A DNA stretch of 64,000 nucleotides, taken from the NCBI RefSeq assembly GCF_040438645.1, contig NZ_CP159253.1, forward strand, positions 5,198,501 through 5,262,500, written 5' to 3'. A program made the translations under genes and the position numbers. Below, in pieces: positions 9,538 to 18,939 of this stretch (within the stretch, counting starts at the first letter, position 1; each line of letters opens with the position of its first letter). This DNA comes from Mesorhizobium sp. WSM2240 (GTDB lineage Bacteria > Pseudomonadota > Alphaproteobacteria > Rhizobiales > Rhizobiaceae). A model generated the notes under the pieces. That model was given only the letters and a program-made list of their open reading frames with translations. It was not told the origin of the DNA and ran no database searches.

Positions 9538-9840
9538 TCATCTGATCGGTTCGTGCACGGTGACCAGCTTGGTTCCGTCCGGGAACGTCGCCTCGACCTG
9601 CACGTCATGGATCATCTCGGCGATGCCTTCCATCACATCCGCCCGCGTGACGACATGCGCGCCGGCTTCCATGAGTTCGGCCACGCTGCGCCCGTCGCGC
9701 GCGCCCTCGACCACGAAATCGGTTATCAGGGCGATCGCTTCCGGGTGGTTCAGCTTGACGCCGCGCTCGAGCCGCTTGCGCGCCACGATTGCGGCCATGG
9801 CGACGAGCAGCTTGTCCTTTTCGCGAGGCGTCAGATTCAT
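9538..9840 (-). CDS. ureA: Urease subunit gamma
   Basis: The smallest structural urease subunit, 100 residues, starting [17 protein letters not shown] and ending with the conserved VTVHEPI motif. It is essential for the (UreABC)3 assembly. It follows ureD by 15 bases and is followed by the DUF1272 gene 10 bases later, all on the minus strand. The separate, unfused ureA and ureB are the usual bacterial form rather than the fused Helicobacter form. Confidence 0.97.
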   Translation of the reverse strand: MNLTPREKDKLLVAMAAIVARKRLERGVKLNHPEAIALITDFVVEGARDGRSVAELMEAGAHVVTRADVMEGIAEMIHDVQVEATFPDGTKLVTVHEPIR

Positions 9841-9855
9841 GCGTCGACGAATTCC

Positions 9856-10695
9856 CTAAAGTGACCAAGTTTTGGGCAATCCTGCCCGCCCGTTGAGCAG
9901 TTCCACCAGCGGCATCAGCCGCTTGCGAAGCGAGTAGCTGTCCTGATCGTAGAGCCTCGCAAGAAGCTTGCCAGATTTTCCGACCTGCCATGCGCTGACG
10001 CCGCCCTTCTCGCCAACCAGGCCGTGCACGGCTTCGACCTGGCCCGCCGCGCCGGGCGATATGAGGAGCACGGTCGCGAAAGCTACCGCGCCATTGCCGG
10101 CAGCCCTTCGCCGCAAAGTCGCGGCGACTTGCGGGCCGATCGCGAAATCCTCGGCATGGATCAGCCGGCCGTCGCAGACGATGCGCCAGCGGTCGCGGAA
10201 AACCCCTTGCGCGACTTGTTCGCCCATGGCGAGCCGGCCGAAAACAGTCGCCTCGACGACAAGCGCTTCTGCGTCGCAGGCCAGATCGATATCGAGCCTG
10301 CGAGAGAAGGATGAGCGGTCGAAGAGGATCGTTTCCTGTGGCAGCCAGGCGATGCGTCCGCCGGCAGCAACGGAAATCTTCGCCGAAAGCTCGGCCCTGC
10401 CGGAAAGAGCGCGGTAGACCTTTTCCGACGCCTGCGTTGTGACAGCGCACGACGCATCCGCGCCGATATCCACCTCCCAGGCAATGCGGTCGCCGCCGGT
10501 CAATCCGCCGGCGGTATTGATGAGGATTGCCTCCAGATGGTCGCCCTGTGTGAACGGCATGCGGACCTTGGCGGCGCCTTCCTGGTAGAGCCGCGACAGG
10601 CGGGTTTTGCCGTTCAGCCGGCTAACGGAAAGCCGGCCCTTCGCGGCTACGCGCTGGGGGGAAATGTCGTCTTCGCGACTGGTTTCGGCCGGCAT
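9856..10695 (-). CDS. ureD: Urease accessory protein UreD (UreH)
   Basis: Scaffold protein that binds apo-urease and recruits UreF-UreG for nickel insertion. Typical blocks are NTAGGLTGGDRI (near residue 60), TQASEKVYR, LPQETILFDRS and the C-terminal RLYDQDSYSLRKRL. ATG 10695 was chosen because GAGGTTGACC sits directly upstream; in-frame ATGs at 10707 and 10737 would add 4 or 14 residues but have no clear ribosome site. It is the first gene of the minus-strand urease run and diverges from the ACP gene at 10905. Confidence 0.93.
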   Translation of the reverse strand: MPAETSREDDISPQRVAAKGRLSVSRLNGKTRLSRLYQEGAAKVRMPFTQGDHLEAILINTAGGLTGGDRIAWEVDIGADASCAVTTQASEKVYRALSGRAELSAKISVAAGGRIAWLPQETILFDRSSFSRRLDIDLACDAEALVVEATVFGRLAMGEQVAQGVFRDRWRIVCDGRLIHAEDFAIGPQVAATLRRRAAGNGAVAFATVLLISPGAAGQVEAVHGLVGEKGGVSAWQVGKSGKLLARLYDQDSYSLRKRLMPLVELLNGRAGLPKTWSL

Positions 10696-10904
10696 GGTCA
10701 ACCTCATGGGTCGCAGCTTCGTCCCGCCGCGCGTCATTGTCGAGATATCGCTTGTTGCTTCGCTGGCATTCGGTTTCTATAGAGTAGCAGGTTACTTGCC
10801 ATCTTTTCGCCTCAGCGGCGTCAAAATGCCGGAAGCCGGACTGCTAGCGATAAAAGAACGATCCGGCGCCGATAGGGGAAACGCAGAAATCTTGGAAAGG
10901 CGCA

Positions 10905-11159
10905 ATGGCTGACCAGCTCGCTCAGGACATCATCGACAAGATCAAGGCACACGCCGAGCCGGATGGCGGAGAAATCACGCTCAAGACCGAATTGACCGAA
11001 CTTGGCATCCACTCGCTCGAGCTGACGGAGATCATCTTCGATCTGGAGGAGGCCTACGGGATCGAAATCGAGATGAATACGGTCGAAGCTTGGAGCACGC
11101 TGAAGAATGTTGGCGACATGGTCGAGGCCGTGCGCGGCCTGATCGCAAAACAAGCCTGA
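10905..11159 (+). CDS. Acyl carrier protein, NodF-like
   Basis: An 84-residue acyl carrier protein. The phosphopantetheine serine is in [13 protein letters not shown]; the usual Asp of the DSL motif is His here. The following [14 protein letters not shown] helix is typical of NodF-type carriers. It ends one base before the ATG of a ketosynthase strongly resembling NodE, so the two almost certainly work together to build or extend a specialised acyl chain. GGAAAGGCGCA precedes the ATG. No nod genes are nearby, so a role in Nod-factor synthesis is not supported by context. Confidence 0.88.
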   Translation: MADQLAQDIIDKIKAHAEPDGGEITLKTELTELGIHSLELTEIIFDLEEAYGIEIEMNTVEAWSTLKNVGDMVEAVRGLIAKQA

Positions 11160-11160
11160 C

Positions 11161-12384
11161 ATGACGCGAAAGCGCATTGTCATCACCGGCATTGGCGGGC
11201 TGTGTTCGCTCGGCGTCAGCGCGCCGGAGATATGGGCCTCGATGCGTGCAGGCCGATCTGGCATAGGCGAGATCACCAACGCTCCGCTTTACGAGCTGAA
11301 GGTGCGCATCGGCGCGGAGATCAAGAGCCTTCCCGAAAACGTGCTTGACCGAAAACGGACCGTCACGATGGACCGGTTCAGCCTGCTTGCGGCGTTGGCG
11401 GCAGGTGAGGCGATCCGGAACGCGCGGCTCGATGTCGCCGAAGCCGACGGTTCGCGCATCGGCGCAGTCGTCGGCACCGGCATATACGGCGCCGACACGG
11501 CCGAGGTGAACTACCGCGCCGTGCTGCTGGAGGGCAGATCGCGGGCGGAAATCTTCACAGTGCCGAAAATAATGCCTGGCGCGCCGGCCGGACAGGTCAG
11601 CATGGTGAATGGCCTGCGCGGCCCGGTTTTCGGCGTATCCTCGGCCTGCGCCTCGTCTAATCACGCATTCGCATCCGCAGTCGATCAGCTTCGCCTCGGC
11701 CGCGCCGATGTGATGATCGCCGGCGGCACTGATGCGCCGCTGGTCTATGGCGTCCTGAAGGGCTGGGAGGCGCTGCGGGCTTTGGCGCGCGAGACTTGCC
11801 GGCCGTTTTCGGCCGATCGCGACGGCTTGGTGATCGGCGAGGGCGCGGGCATGGCAGTCCTCGAAACCTTGGATCACGCAATGGCGCGGGGCGCGCCGAT
11901 TCTGGCCGAGCTTTCGGGCGTCGGCATGTCGGGAGACGCCACCGACATCGTCGCTCCGACCGTCGAAGGGCCCGTCTCAGCGATGGCCGCCTGCCTCGCC
12001 GATGCCGCCCTGGCTCCGGAAGAGATCGACTACATCAACGCCCATGGAACCGGCACCAAGGCCAACGACCAGATCGAGACGGCGGCCATAAGGCGCGTCT
12101 TCGGCTCCCATGCCGACCGGCTTTCGGTTTCGTCGACCAAGTCGATGCACGCCCATTGCATGGGTGCGTCCGGCGCTCTGGAGATGATTGCCTGCGTCAT
12201 GGCGATACGCGACGGCGTCGTCCCGCCCACCGCCAATTTCCGCGAGCGCGATGCCGATTGCGATCTCGACGTGACGCCGAATGTCGCCAAGGTGCGGCCG
12301 GTGCGGGCGGCGATCAGCAACGGCTTCGCATTCGGCGGCACCAATGCGGTGGTGGCGTTCAAGGCATGTGAGGACCGGCACTAA
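11161..12384 (+). CDS. Beta-ketoacyl-ACP synthase II family, NodE-like
   Basis: Condensing enzyme (407 residues) that extends acyl-ACP with malonyl units. The catalytic Cys-His-His triad is visible: Cys in [10 protein letters not shown], His in [11 protein letters not shown] and His in [12 protein letters not shown]. Several stretches ([44 protein letters not shown]) resemble the Rhizobium nodulation ketosynthase NodE more than housekeeping FabF. It is the second cistron after the NodF-like carrier, with a 1-base gap. The likely role is making an unusual fatty acyl group for a lipid or glycolipid; the product is unknown. Confidence 0.9.
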   Translation: MTRKRIVITGIGGLCSLGVSAPEIWASMRAGRSGIGEITNAPLYELKVRIGAEIKSLPENVLDRKRTVTMDRFSLLAALAAGEAIRNARLDVAEADGSRIGAVVGTGIYGADTAEVNYRAVLLEGRSRAEIFTVPKIMPGAPAGQVSMVNGLRGPVFGVSSACASSNHAFASAVDQLRLGRADVMIAGGTDAPLVYGVLKGWEALRALARETCRPFSADRDGLVIGEGAGMAVLETLDHAMARGAPILAELSGVGMSGDATDIVAPTVEGPVSAMAACLADAALAPEEIDYINAHGTGTKANDQIETAAIRRVFGSHADRLSVSSTKSMHAHCMGASGALEMIACVMAIRDGVVPPTANFRERDADCDLDVTPNVAKVRPVRAAISNGFAFGGTNAVVAFKACEDRH

Positions 12385-12500
12385 CGAGCCGTTGCTGTGC
12401 GACAGCGCTTTCCTGCCCTTGCCGAGAAGGTTCCGCGCGCCTAATTGCAGCGGACCTTCCAGTGGCTATTCCCGCCAAAATCTGCCCGAGGATCCCCGCA

Positions 12501-13205
12501 ATGACCGATCTGTCCGCGTTTCCGATCGCTGCCCGCTGGCCGGCGAAGCACCCCGACAGGCTGCAACTTTATTCCTTTCCGACGCCCAACGGTGTGAAGG
12601 TTTCGATAGCGCTGGAGGAACTGGGCATTCCCTACGAGGCTCACGCCGTCAACATCTCGAAAAACGAGAGCTGGACGCCGGAATTCCTGTCGCTCAATCC
12701 GAACGGGAAGATACCGGCCATTCTCGATCCGAACGGCCCCGGCGGAAAGCCGCTGGCATTGTTCGAGTCCGGCGCGATCCTGCTCTACCTCGCCGATAAG
12801 ACCGGAAAGCTGCTGCCTTCCGATCCGATACTGAGATACGAGACTATCCAGTGGGTGTTCTTCCAGATGGCAGCGGTCGGCCCGATGTTCGGCCAGGTCG
12901 GGTTCTTCTACAAATTCGCAGGCAGGGACATCGCCGACAAGCGGCCGCTCAATCGCTATGCCGACGAATCGAAGCGGCTGCTCGGCGTACTGGAAACGCG
13001 GCTGACCGGGAGGGAATGGCTGATGGGCGAGGATTACACGATCGCCGACATCGCCCATCTAGGCTGGGTCCGCAATCTGATCGGGTTTTACGACGCCGGT
13101 GAGCTTGTCGGCATCAAGAACTTCCCCAATGTGCTGGCTTGGTTGGATCGAGGCCTGGCGCGACCGGCGACGCAGAGGGGACTCAACATTCCACCCCGCG
13201 AGTAG
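12501..13205 (+). CDS. Glutathione S-transferase, YghU/Ure2p-like
   Basis: A 234-residue GST whose thioredoxin domain begins LQLYSFPTPNGVKVSIALEEL, with the TPNG motif of the YghU/Ure2p-like disulfide-bond oxidoreductase group. LNPNGKIPAI holds the cis-proline, and ESGAILLYLADKTG is the glutathione-contacting SNAIL/ESxAI segment. The C-terminal helical domain has YTIADIAHLGWV. ATG 12501 is preferred over 12462 because CGAGGATCCCCGCA supplies a Shine-Dalgarno. It is probably a glutathione-dependent peroxidase or disulfide reductase in the cytoplasm. Confidence 0.88.
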   Translation: MTDLSAFPIAARWPAKHPDRLQLYSFPTPNGVKVSIALEELGIPYEAHAVNISKNESWTPEFLSLNPNGKIPAILDPNGPGGKPLALFESGAILLYLADKTGKLLPSDPILRYETIQWVFFQMAAVGPMFGQVGFFYKFAGRDIADKRPLNRYADESKRLLGVLETRLTGREWLMGEDYTIADIAHLGWVRNLIGFYDAGELVGIKNFPNVLAWLDRGLARPATQRGLNIPPRE

Positions 13206-13219
13206 CGGCTGGAGGTGGT

Positions 13220-13672
13220 TCAACCGCGCTTCGACTTGGCCTTCTTATCGTCCTTGCCGAGCACCGACGCAGCAAGCGCAACTGCCCCTTCTGCGGTAGA
13301 TTTCACCCGGCGAACGACCTTTTTCGCGATCGAGGCTCCGCCGCTCGAAGTCTTTGCGGATTTTGGGGTCTTGGCGCCGCTGCCCGTCGCGGCTTTCGAA
13401 CCGCTCGTCGCGGCTTTGCTCTTTGCTCCGGCGGTCTTGGACGCCTTGCTGGCCGAGCCTGATTTGCCGCTCGACGTCTTGGCCGGCGTGGGCGATTTCC
13501 TGGCGGCGGGCGCCGTCGAAGAGGCCTTGCTGGCGGGCTTGGTCTTCTTTGCGTCTTTCGAGCGTTCCGCTGTGGCTGCGCCGGCGCCGGTTTTCGAGTC
13601 CGTCGCTTTGCCCGATTTCGCCGCCGGTTTCTTCGCCGCGTCCGATTTTGAGGATGCCTTCTTTTCAGCCAT
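13220..13672 (-). CDS. Histone H1-like Lys/Ala/Ser-rich protein
   Basis: A 150-residue, extremely basic, low-complexity protein made of repeating K-A-S-A-K-P units (AAKKPAAKSGKA, TAGAKSKAATSGSKAA) with a slightly more complex C-terminus (IAKKVVRRVKSTAEGAVALAASVLG). It resembles bacterial histone-H1-like tails (AlgP, HctB type) that bind DNA nonspecifically. The start MAEKK at 13672 follows ATGAGGAGCACGACC, a good ribosome site. A role in nucleoid compaction is inferred from composition only. Its end lies 14 bases from the convergent GST gene. Confidence 0.75.
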   Translation of the reverse strand: MAEKKASSKSDAAKKPAAKSGKATDSKTGAGAATAERSKDAKKTKPASKASSTAPAARKSPTPAKTSSGKSGSASKASKTAGAKSKAATSGSKAATGSGAKTPKSAKTSSGGASIAKKVVRRVKSTAEGAVALAASVLGKDDKKAKSKRG

Positions 13673-13754
13673 GGTCGTGCTCCTCATGCGGCCCAACTGC
13701 CGCATGCCAACAATGTATGGCTGTGCATTCGGTTCCGCCGCCCGCCTCGCGCCG

Positions 13755-14363
13755 TCAAATCACCAGGTCGGCCTGCCTTCGCCGGGCCAGCACCCTGTCG
13801 ATGTTCGGCATGTCGTTCGACGCGATCCAGGCGCGGGCCTCTTCGTCCGATTTGCCGTGCTCATGCCAACGTTGCATCAGGCGGCGTTCGAGCTCTGAGC
13901 GCGGCACGTCGACGAACAGGCTGAAATCGAAAAGCGGCGTCAGGCCCGACCAGGGCGCTTCATCGAGCGTCAGGTAATTGCCTTCCACGAGGATGAATTT
14001 TACCTCCGCCGGAATGATCGCCGCCGCCGCTCGCGACAATTCCATCGTGCGATCGAACACCGGTATTGCGATATCCGGCTCCATTGCGCGGATGCGCTTC
14101 AGCAAGGTCTCGAAGCCGGAATAGTCGAATGTCTCCGGCGCGCCTTTGCGCCCGCGCAGCCCGCGCTTTTCCAGCACCGCATCGTCGAAATGGAACCCGT
14201 CCATCGGTACGACGGCGGCCGAGCCTTCGGGCAGTAGGTCGTGCAGTTGTGCCGAGAGCGTCGACTTGCCTGCGCCTGGCGGCCCGGCAATGGCGACGAC
14301 GAAGCGGCGCTGCCCGCCGGCGCGCTTGAAGATGGTGGCGGCGATATGTGCAATTTCCGACAT
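13755..14363 (-). CDS. frcK: FrcK-like nucleoside/nucleotide kinase family protein
   Basis: A 202-residue P-loop kinase of the uridine kinase/pantothenate kinase type. Walker A is AGPPGAGKST (residues 25-34). MDGFHFDDAVLEKRG is the substrate-binding lid seen in PanK/UDK and FrcK proteins. LVEGNYLTLDEAPW is followed by a C-terminal RWHEHGKSDEEARAW helix. In Sinorhizobium the homologue frcK is part of the fructose ABC-transporter operon, but no frcBCA genes are present here. AGGAAGATCCC precedes ATG 14363. The phosphorylated substrate is not known. Confidence 0.8.
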   Translation of the reverse strand: MSEIAHIAATIFKRAGGQRRFVVAIAGPPGAGKSTLSAQLHDLLPEGSAAVVPMDGFHFDDAVLEKRGLRGRKGAPETFDYSGFETLLKRIRAMEPDIAIPVFDRTMELSRAAAAIIPAEVKFILVEGNYLTLDEAPWSGLTPLFDFSLFVDVPRSELERRLMQRWHEHGKSDEEARAWIASNDMPNIDRVLARRRQADLVI

Positions 14364-14404
14364 GGGATCTTCCTGCCGCGCCGGTTCGGCGGCGCTGCCG
14401 GCGC

Positions 14405-16156
14405 TCAGCGCCGGAACTCGCGCACCGGCGACTGTGTTCCGTCCGAATAGGTCACCTGGACCGACATCGAGCTTATATCCTTGCTGATTTCGAAATAAGG
14501 CCGGTAGTCGTGTGGGATCGCATACGGATCCTTTTCGTCGCAAGGAGGTATGTCGATGGTCTTGTCGAGAGCGGCCCCGTTGAAGCTGTAGCGCACTTCC
14601 TTGATCGCGCAACGGTAGGAAAGCATGTGGGTGAAATAGACATAGCCCGCATTGCTGCCGGCGTCGAAGGCGATCCACGACGTCCAGAACTGGTCCAGGA
14701 TCTGCTTGTTGCCTTCCGATAGCGCCGCTTGCGGATCGAAGCGGATCTCGAACGGACCGGTCTCGCGGCCCCGCAGGTCCAGATATTTTATGGCGATGAC
14801 GTCGGCGGCTGTCCTGTCCGGCACCACAAAGCTCGGATTGGGCATCGGTTTTCCCGTGGTCTGATCGTTCAGCGCCAGAAACCCGGTTTCTGTGAAGGCG
14901 CCCTCGCCGCCCAGCCGCCAGGAGATTGCAGTGGCCGGCTCCGGCAGCGAAACGGTTATCATCCATTCCTGGTTGGACCGCATCGGGGTAAGCCTGGGCA
15001 TGAAGCGCGCGGGATCGAGAACATCGCCGAGTGCGGCGAGCCGGCTGCGCGAGCGCTCCAGCCAGTCGGCCAGAAGCGTATGGTCGATGAAATGGGAAAG
15101 CAGACCGCCATCCTTTTCGTAGGCCGTGAACCTGGCCAGGGCGGTCGCCTCGCTGCGCTTGTCGGCCAGCGTTTGCACGCCGAGCCGGTCCTCGGAAAAC
15201 TCCTCCGACAGGGCGAAATAGGCTGGCGGGTAATCCGGATTGGCGGCGATGAAGGCGTTCAGCCTTTCGATGCGTTGCGCGCCTTCGAACTGCGTGGCGT
15301 GGACAAGCTTGAGCGCCAGCGTCTTGTTCCTGTCGGTGAGCGCGCCCAGCACCTCGCGTGCGCCGGCCTTGCCGTCCTGGACCCTGAGCAGCGTTGCGAA
15401 GCGCATATAGGGATCGACCGCATCCACGCCGAACCCGGCGAATGCCAAATAGGATTTCCGCGCATTGAGCATGTCGCCGGAAAGCTCGTGCACCCTTGCA
15501 TTGTGATAGAATTCGTCGGGGCGCTCGGGGTCGGCGATCACCCCGCCCTGCGCGGCCAGAACCTTGAAACCGTCGGCTATCGCGTCGATCGACACGGCGA
15601 TCTGTTCGGTGGTCGCCTGCAGCTTGTCCGCCTGCTCCTGCTGCTTTGCCTGGTTCGCGGCGATCTCCTCGGTCTTCTGTTCGACCTTTTCCGTGGTTTG
15701 CTGGACCTCTTGCGTCGTTTGCTTGACCGTCTCGACGGTCTTCGCCGTTTCGGTCACCGTCTGCTCGATTCTTTCGACGCTTGCCGCAACTATTCCCATC
15801 GACTGCTGCAGCCCGGCAATGGCCGGGACGAGGCCCGCCAGCACGCCGTCCTCGGCGTCGCTTGCCTGCTGCAGGGCGAACAGGCCGCCGGCTATCGCAG
15901 CAGTCGTCGACGCAAATACCAGGGCCGGCAACGCCGTTGCGGCAAGGACCAGCCGGAAGGCGATCGCCGCCGCGAGAACCAGCGCTGCAACTGCGGCCGC
16001 AAGCGCGATATAGGCCGCGAACGGAGCAAGTGGACTGAGGATGTCGGCCACGAATCCGCCGACCACACCAAGGCCGCCCGCCCATTTGCCGGTGCGGCTG
16101 AGCGATGCCCGCAGAAGCGAAGTACCTGCTCCGCCAATTTCGATGCTGCCCGACAT
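14405..16156 (-). CDS. Large membrane-anchored coiled-coil protein of unknown function
   Basis: 583 residues that I cannot assign to a family. Residues 35-100 hold two hydrophobic segments (FAAYIALAAAVAALVLAAAIAF, cut here for length, and LPALVFASTTAAIAGGLFAL). Residues 118-195 are a long heptad-rich coiled coil dominated by T, V, E, Q and K (ETVKQTTQEVQQTTEKVEQK). Residues 210-350 look helical with TPR-like spacing (NARVHELSGDMLNARKSYLAF). From about 380 the sequence is beta-rich, ending in SVQVTYSDGTQSPVREF. The topology suggests an inner-membrane anchor with a large soluble part. It sits 41 bases upstream of frcK on the same strand. Confidence 0.8.
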   Translation of the reverse strand: MSGSIEIGGAGTSLLRASLSRTGKWAGGLGVVGGFVADILSPLAPFAAYIALAAAVAALVLAAAIAFRLVLAATALPALVFASTTAAIAGGLFALQQASDAEDGVLAGLVPAIAGLQQSMGIVAASVERIEQTVTETAKTVETVKQTTQEVQQTTEKVEQKTEEIAANQAKQQEQADKLQATTEQIAVSIDAIADGFKVLAAQGGVIADPERPDEFYHNARVHELSGDMLNARKSYLAFAGFGVDAVDPYMRFATLLRVQDGKAGAREVLGALTDRNKTLALKLVHATQFEGAQRIERLNAFIAANPDYPPAYFALSEEFSEDRLGVQTLADKRSEATALARFTAYEKDGGLLSHFIDHTLLADWLERSRSRLAALGDVLDPARFMPRLTPMRSNQEWMITVSLPEPATAISWRLGGEGAFTETGFLALNDQTTGKPMPNPSFVVPDRTAADVIAIKYLDLRGRETGPFEIRFDPQAALSEGNKQILDQFWTSWIAFDAGSNAGYVYFTHMLSYRCAIKEVRYSFNGAALDKTIDIPPCDEKDPYAIPHDYRPYFEISKDISSMSVQVTYSDGTQSPVREFRR

Positions 16157-16360
16157 CGCGACACCCCCCGGTCAAGATCACGAGCCGCGACCTTAGCCGC
16201 GAATTTCAACTCTGGGAAGAACGCCCCGGGCCATGGACCATTGGCATGCGCCCTCGAAACGGAGCCGCTTCCAGATGGCCGCATCTTGGTCTAGGTTCTT
16301 CCAACTGCGTCGCGGGGGGATCGCGGCGGCGGGTCGCCATCGTCCGAACGGGTTTCATCC

Positions 16361-17233
16361 TTGCGAACCACATTCCAGCTTCCAGCCGGCTCATTTCACA
16401 AGGCGGCAATCACTTTAGCGATGTTTGTGCTGCTTGCCGCTTGCTCGACGACAAGCACGCTCGAAGTGCCTCCACCGATAACGGCTCAGACTTCGCCGAA
16501 ATATGCGGCAATCGTGGTGGACGCCAATAGCGGCGCCATCCTGTTCCAGGCGAATGCCGACCAGCCGCGCTATCCGGCCTCGCTGACCAAGATGATGACG
16601 CTCTACATGCTGTTTGAGGCTCTCGAGACCGGCCGCATCTCGCGCGACACGCTCATTCCCGTTTCGGACTACGCCAGAGGGCGGCCGCCGACAAAGATGG
16701 GCTTCAAGCGCGGCCAGTCCGTCGATGTGGATACTGCGATACGCGCGCTTGCGGTGAAGTCGGCCAATGACGTGGCGGTAGCCGTGGCCGAGTTCCTCGG
16801 CGGCACTGAAGAGCAATTCGCGCAAATGATGAGCGTAAAGGCGCGGCAGCTCGGCATGAGCGGCACCATTTTCCGGAATGCGTCAGGGCTGCCGGACGAC
16901 CAGCAGCGCACCACCGCGCGCGACATGGCGTTGCTTGGCATGGCATTGCGCCGGCGCTTTCCGTCGCACTATGCGTATTTCTCCAGCACGAGCTTCAGCT
17001 ATAACGGCCGGACAATCCGCGGCCATAACGACCTTATAGGCAAGGTCGACGGCGTCGACGGCATCAAGACCGGCTATATTCGCGCCTCCGGCTACAATGT
17101 CGCAACTTCCGTGAGCCGCGACGGCCGCAGGATAGTCGTCGTCGTCATGGGCGGTGAAAGCGCGAAAAGCCGCAACGACCATGTGCATGAACTCATCGTC
17201 CGTTATCTTCCAGGCGCCAGGCCGGGCGTTTAG
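16361..17233 (+). CDS. D-alanyl-D-alanine carboxypeptidase (PBP5/6 family), short lipoprotein-like form
   Basis: Serine-type peptidoglycan carboxypeptidase acting in the periplasm. The three active-site motifs are SLTK (in YPASLTKMMTLY), SAN (VKSANDVAVAV) and KTG (GIKTGYIRASG). The N-terminus has a hydrophobic segment ending LLAACS, an acceptable lipobox, so it may be lipid-anchored. At 290 residues it has only the peptidase S11 domain and lacks the C-terminal PBP5 domain and amphipathic tail. The start is a TTG at 16361 with no strong ribosome site; an ATG at 16421 would remove most of the signal peptide. Confidence 0.88.
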   Translation: MRTTFQLPAGSFHKAAITLAMFVLLAACSTTSTLEVPPPITAQTSPKYAAIVVDANSGAILFQANADQPRYPASLTKMMTLYMLFEALETGRISRDTLIPVSDYARGRPPTKMGFKRGQSVDVDTAIRALAVKSANDVAVAVAEFLGGTEEQFAQMMSVKARQLGMSGTIFRNASGLPDDQQRTTARDMALLGMALRRRFPSHYAYFSSTSFSYNGRTIRGHNDLIGKVDGVDGIKTGYIRASGYNVATSVSRDGRRIVVVVMGGESAKSRNDHVHELIVRYLPGARPGV

Positions 17234-17407
17234 CTGACCGGCATCGCGAGCTTTGACGGCCGTCCCAAACAGGGCGCTTTGCGGAGAATGGATCGGCTGC
17301 GCAGTTGGCCGTTGAAGCCGGCCGCCGCATCGGCTATGAAGCGGCGTCCCGGCTCGCTATTTAGGTCCGGCGACAAGGCTGGAACGCTTCGTTCCGGCTT
17401 CGGCCCG

Positions 17408-17484
<77 letters not shown>

Positions 17485-17571
17485 AAATTTAACGCTGCCG
17501 AAATCCGGGTTTCCTGCTTGCCTGGTCATCAAGGAGCCTTCGGCTCAACTGAATACCGCGACAGTGCTGCG

Positions 17572-17763
17572 TTAGAAGCCGGTTGATCGCCCGTCGTGCA
17601 GAACTGGCCGGATCGGCATGTTGACTGCCTGTTCGCAGAGTTCCACGTGCCTGGCCAAGGCCTCTTTGGATAAGCACGCGCTGATCGTGCTGATATCGCG
17701 CTCCTGGAACTTCGGCATCCGCTGGAGTTCCTTGAGCCGCTCGAGAAGTGCAAGTCGGGTCAT
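17572..17763 (-). CDS. Small hypothetical protein (63 residues)
   Basis: A 63-residue basic helical protein (MTRLALLERLKELQRMPKFQ start). An excellent Shine-Dalgarno AAAGGAG lies upstream. An ATG at 17769 abuts it directly, so the ATG at 17763, six bases further on, is the more plausible start. It lies between tRNA-Arg and minE on the minus strand, 65 bases after the minE end. No family recognised. The ribosome site and codon pattern are the reason to call it a gene. Confidence 0.6.
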   Translation of the reverse strand: MTRLALLERLKELQRMPKFQERDISTISACLSKEALARHVELCEQAVNMPIRPVLHDGRSTGF

Positions 17764-17828
17764 GCTCATCTCCTTTGTACGGCGGCCATCGGGCTGCTAT
17801 CCCGCCGCCGCTCAGTGGCTAGCTGCCG

Positions 17829-18095
17829 TCAAGCCGCCCGCAGTTTCGCGGACAGGGGGATTTCGACATCGATTTCCAGTGTCGAAACCTTTTCTCCGCG
17901 GTCCATCTTCACGGTGACCTTGTCCCGGTCGATCTTCACATGCTTGCCGATGACTGAGAGAATTTCCTCCCGAAGGCGCACCACCAGGTCCGACTGACCT
18001 ACCGATGACCGCTCGTGGGCGAGCAGAACCTGCAGGCGCTCGCGTGCCTTCGGAGCGGACGAACTCTGCTTGCTGAAGAAGCTGAAGATCCTCAT
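17829..18095 (-). CDS. minE: Cell division topological specificity factor MinE
   Basis: An 88-residue MinE that stimulates MinD ATPase and drives Min patterning, confining FtsZ assembly to midcell. The N-terminal segment [21 protein letters not shown] contains the membrane-targeting and MinD-contact helix (key residues F3-K8, R17-L20). The C-terminal dimerisation part has [16 protein letters not shown]. The ATG overlaps the minD TGA by 4 bases (ATGA), giving translational coupling. Confidence 0.97.
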   Translation of the reverse strand: MRIFSFFSKQSSSAPKARERLQVLLAHERSSVGQSDLVVRLREEILSVIGKHVKIDRDKVTVKMDRGEKVSTLEIDVEIPLSAKLRAA

Positions 18096-18907
18096 GCCGC
18101 CCTCCGTCCGAAAATCTTGCCGAACAGACCGCGCCTTTCGCCCGGAATTGTAATGGGTATGGTTTCGCCTGCGAGCCGGCGTGCGGCGTCGAGATAGGCC
18201 AATGCAGGGGCACTGCGACTATCGGCGAGCGTGACCGGTGCGCCGAGGTTGGAGGCGCGCAGGACATCCATGCTTTCGGGGATGATGCCGAGCAGAGGAA
18301 TAGACAGGATCTCGAGGACGTCATCGACCTTCAGCATGTCGCCGCGCTCGGCCCGGTTTGCATCGTAGCGGGTAAGGAGAAGATGCTTTTCCACCCGTTC
18401 GCCGCGCTCGGCCCTGGCGGTCTTGGCGTCGAGAAGGCCAATGATGCGGTCCGAATCACGTACCGACGAGACTTCCGGATTCGTCACGACGACGGCGATA
18501 TCGGCGTGGCGCATCGCCAGGGTCGCGCCCCGCTCAATTCCAGCGGGGCTGTCGCATATGATCCAATCGAAAGACTTCTTCAACTCGTCCATCACTCGCT
18601 TGACGCCCTCTGCCGTCAGATTGTCCTTGTCGCGGGTTTGCGAGGCCGGCAGCAGGTAGAGAGTCTCCAGTCGCTTGTCGCGGATCAGCGCCTGCGGCAG
18701 CTTCGCGTCGCCCTGGATGACATTGACCAGATCGTAGACGACCCGCCGTTCCGCGCCCATGACGAGGTCGAGATTGCGCAGGCCGACGTCGAAATCCACG
18801 ACGACCGTCTTCTCGTTCCTCTGCGCCAGCGCGGCGCCGAGCGCGGCGGTGGAAGTCGTCTTGCCGACGCCTCCCTTGCCCGATGTGACCACTATTACTT
18901 TCGCCAT
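18092..18907 (-). CDS. minD: Septum site-determining ATPase MinD
   Basis: Membrane-associated ParA-type ATPase that recruits MinC and MinE. The 271-residue protein has the deviant Walker [11 protein letters not shown] at residues 8-17, Walker A' [10 protein letters not shown], Walker [11 protein letters not shown] and a C-terminal amphipathic targeting helix ([14 protein letters not shown]). The start [10 protein letters not shown] at 18907 is supported by CAGGAGACGAGG upstream; the frame extends to 18943 but would add an unusual Arg-rich tail. It follows minC by 32 bases. Confidence 0.98.
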   Translation of the reverse strand: MAKVIVVTSGKGGVGKTTSTAALGAALAQRNEKTVVVDFDVGLRNLDLVMGAERRVVYDLVNVIQGDAKLPQALIRDKRLETLYLLPASQTRDKDNLTAEGVKRVMDELKKSFDWIICDSPAGIERGATLAMRHADIAVVVTNPEVSSVRDSDRIIGLLDAKTARAERGERVEKHLLLTRYDANRAERGDMLKVDDVLEILSIPLLGIIPESMDVLRASNLGAPVTLADSRSAPALAYLDAARRLAGETIPITIPGERRGLFGKIFGRRAA

Positions 18908-18939
18908 CCTCGTCTCCTGTCTGTTGGCCGGCCGCCGGC

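Noticed and set aside
10905..12384. A nodulation gene cluster
   Set aside because: Only a NodF/NodE-like pair is present. There is no nodABC, no nod box seen upstream and no symbiosis-island feature in the window.
14729..16294. A 521-codon plus-strand open frame opposite the coiled-coil membrane protein
   Set aside because: The minus frame has TM helices, heptads and a good ribosome site; the plus frame has none of these and runs past the start of the real gene.
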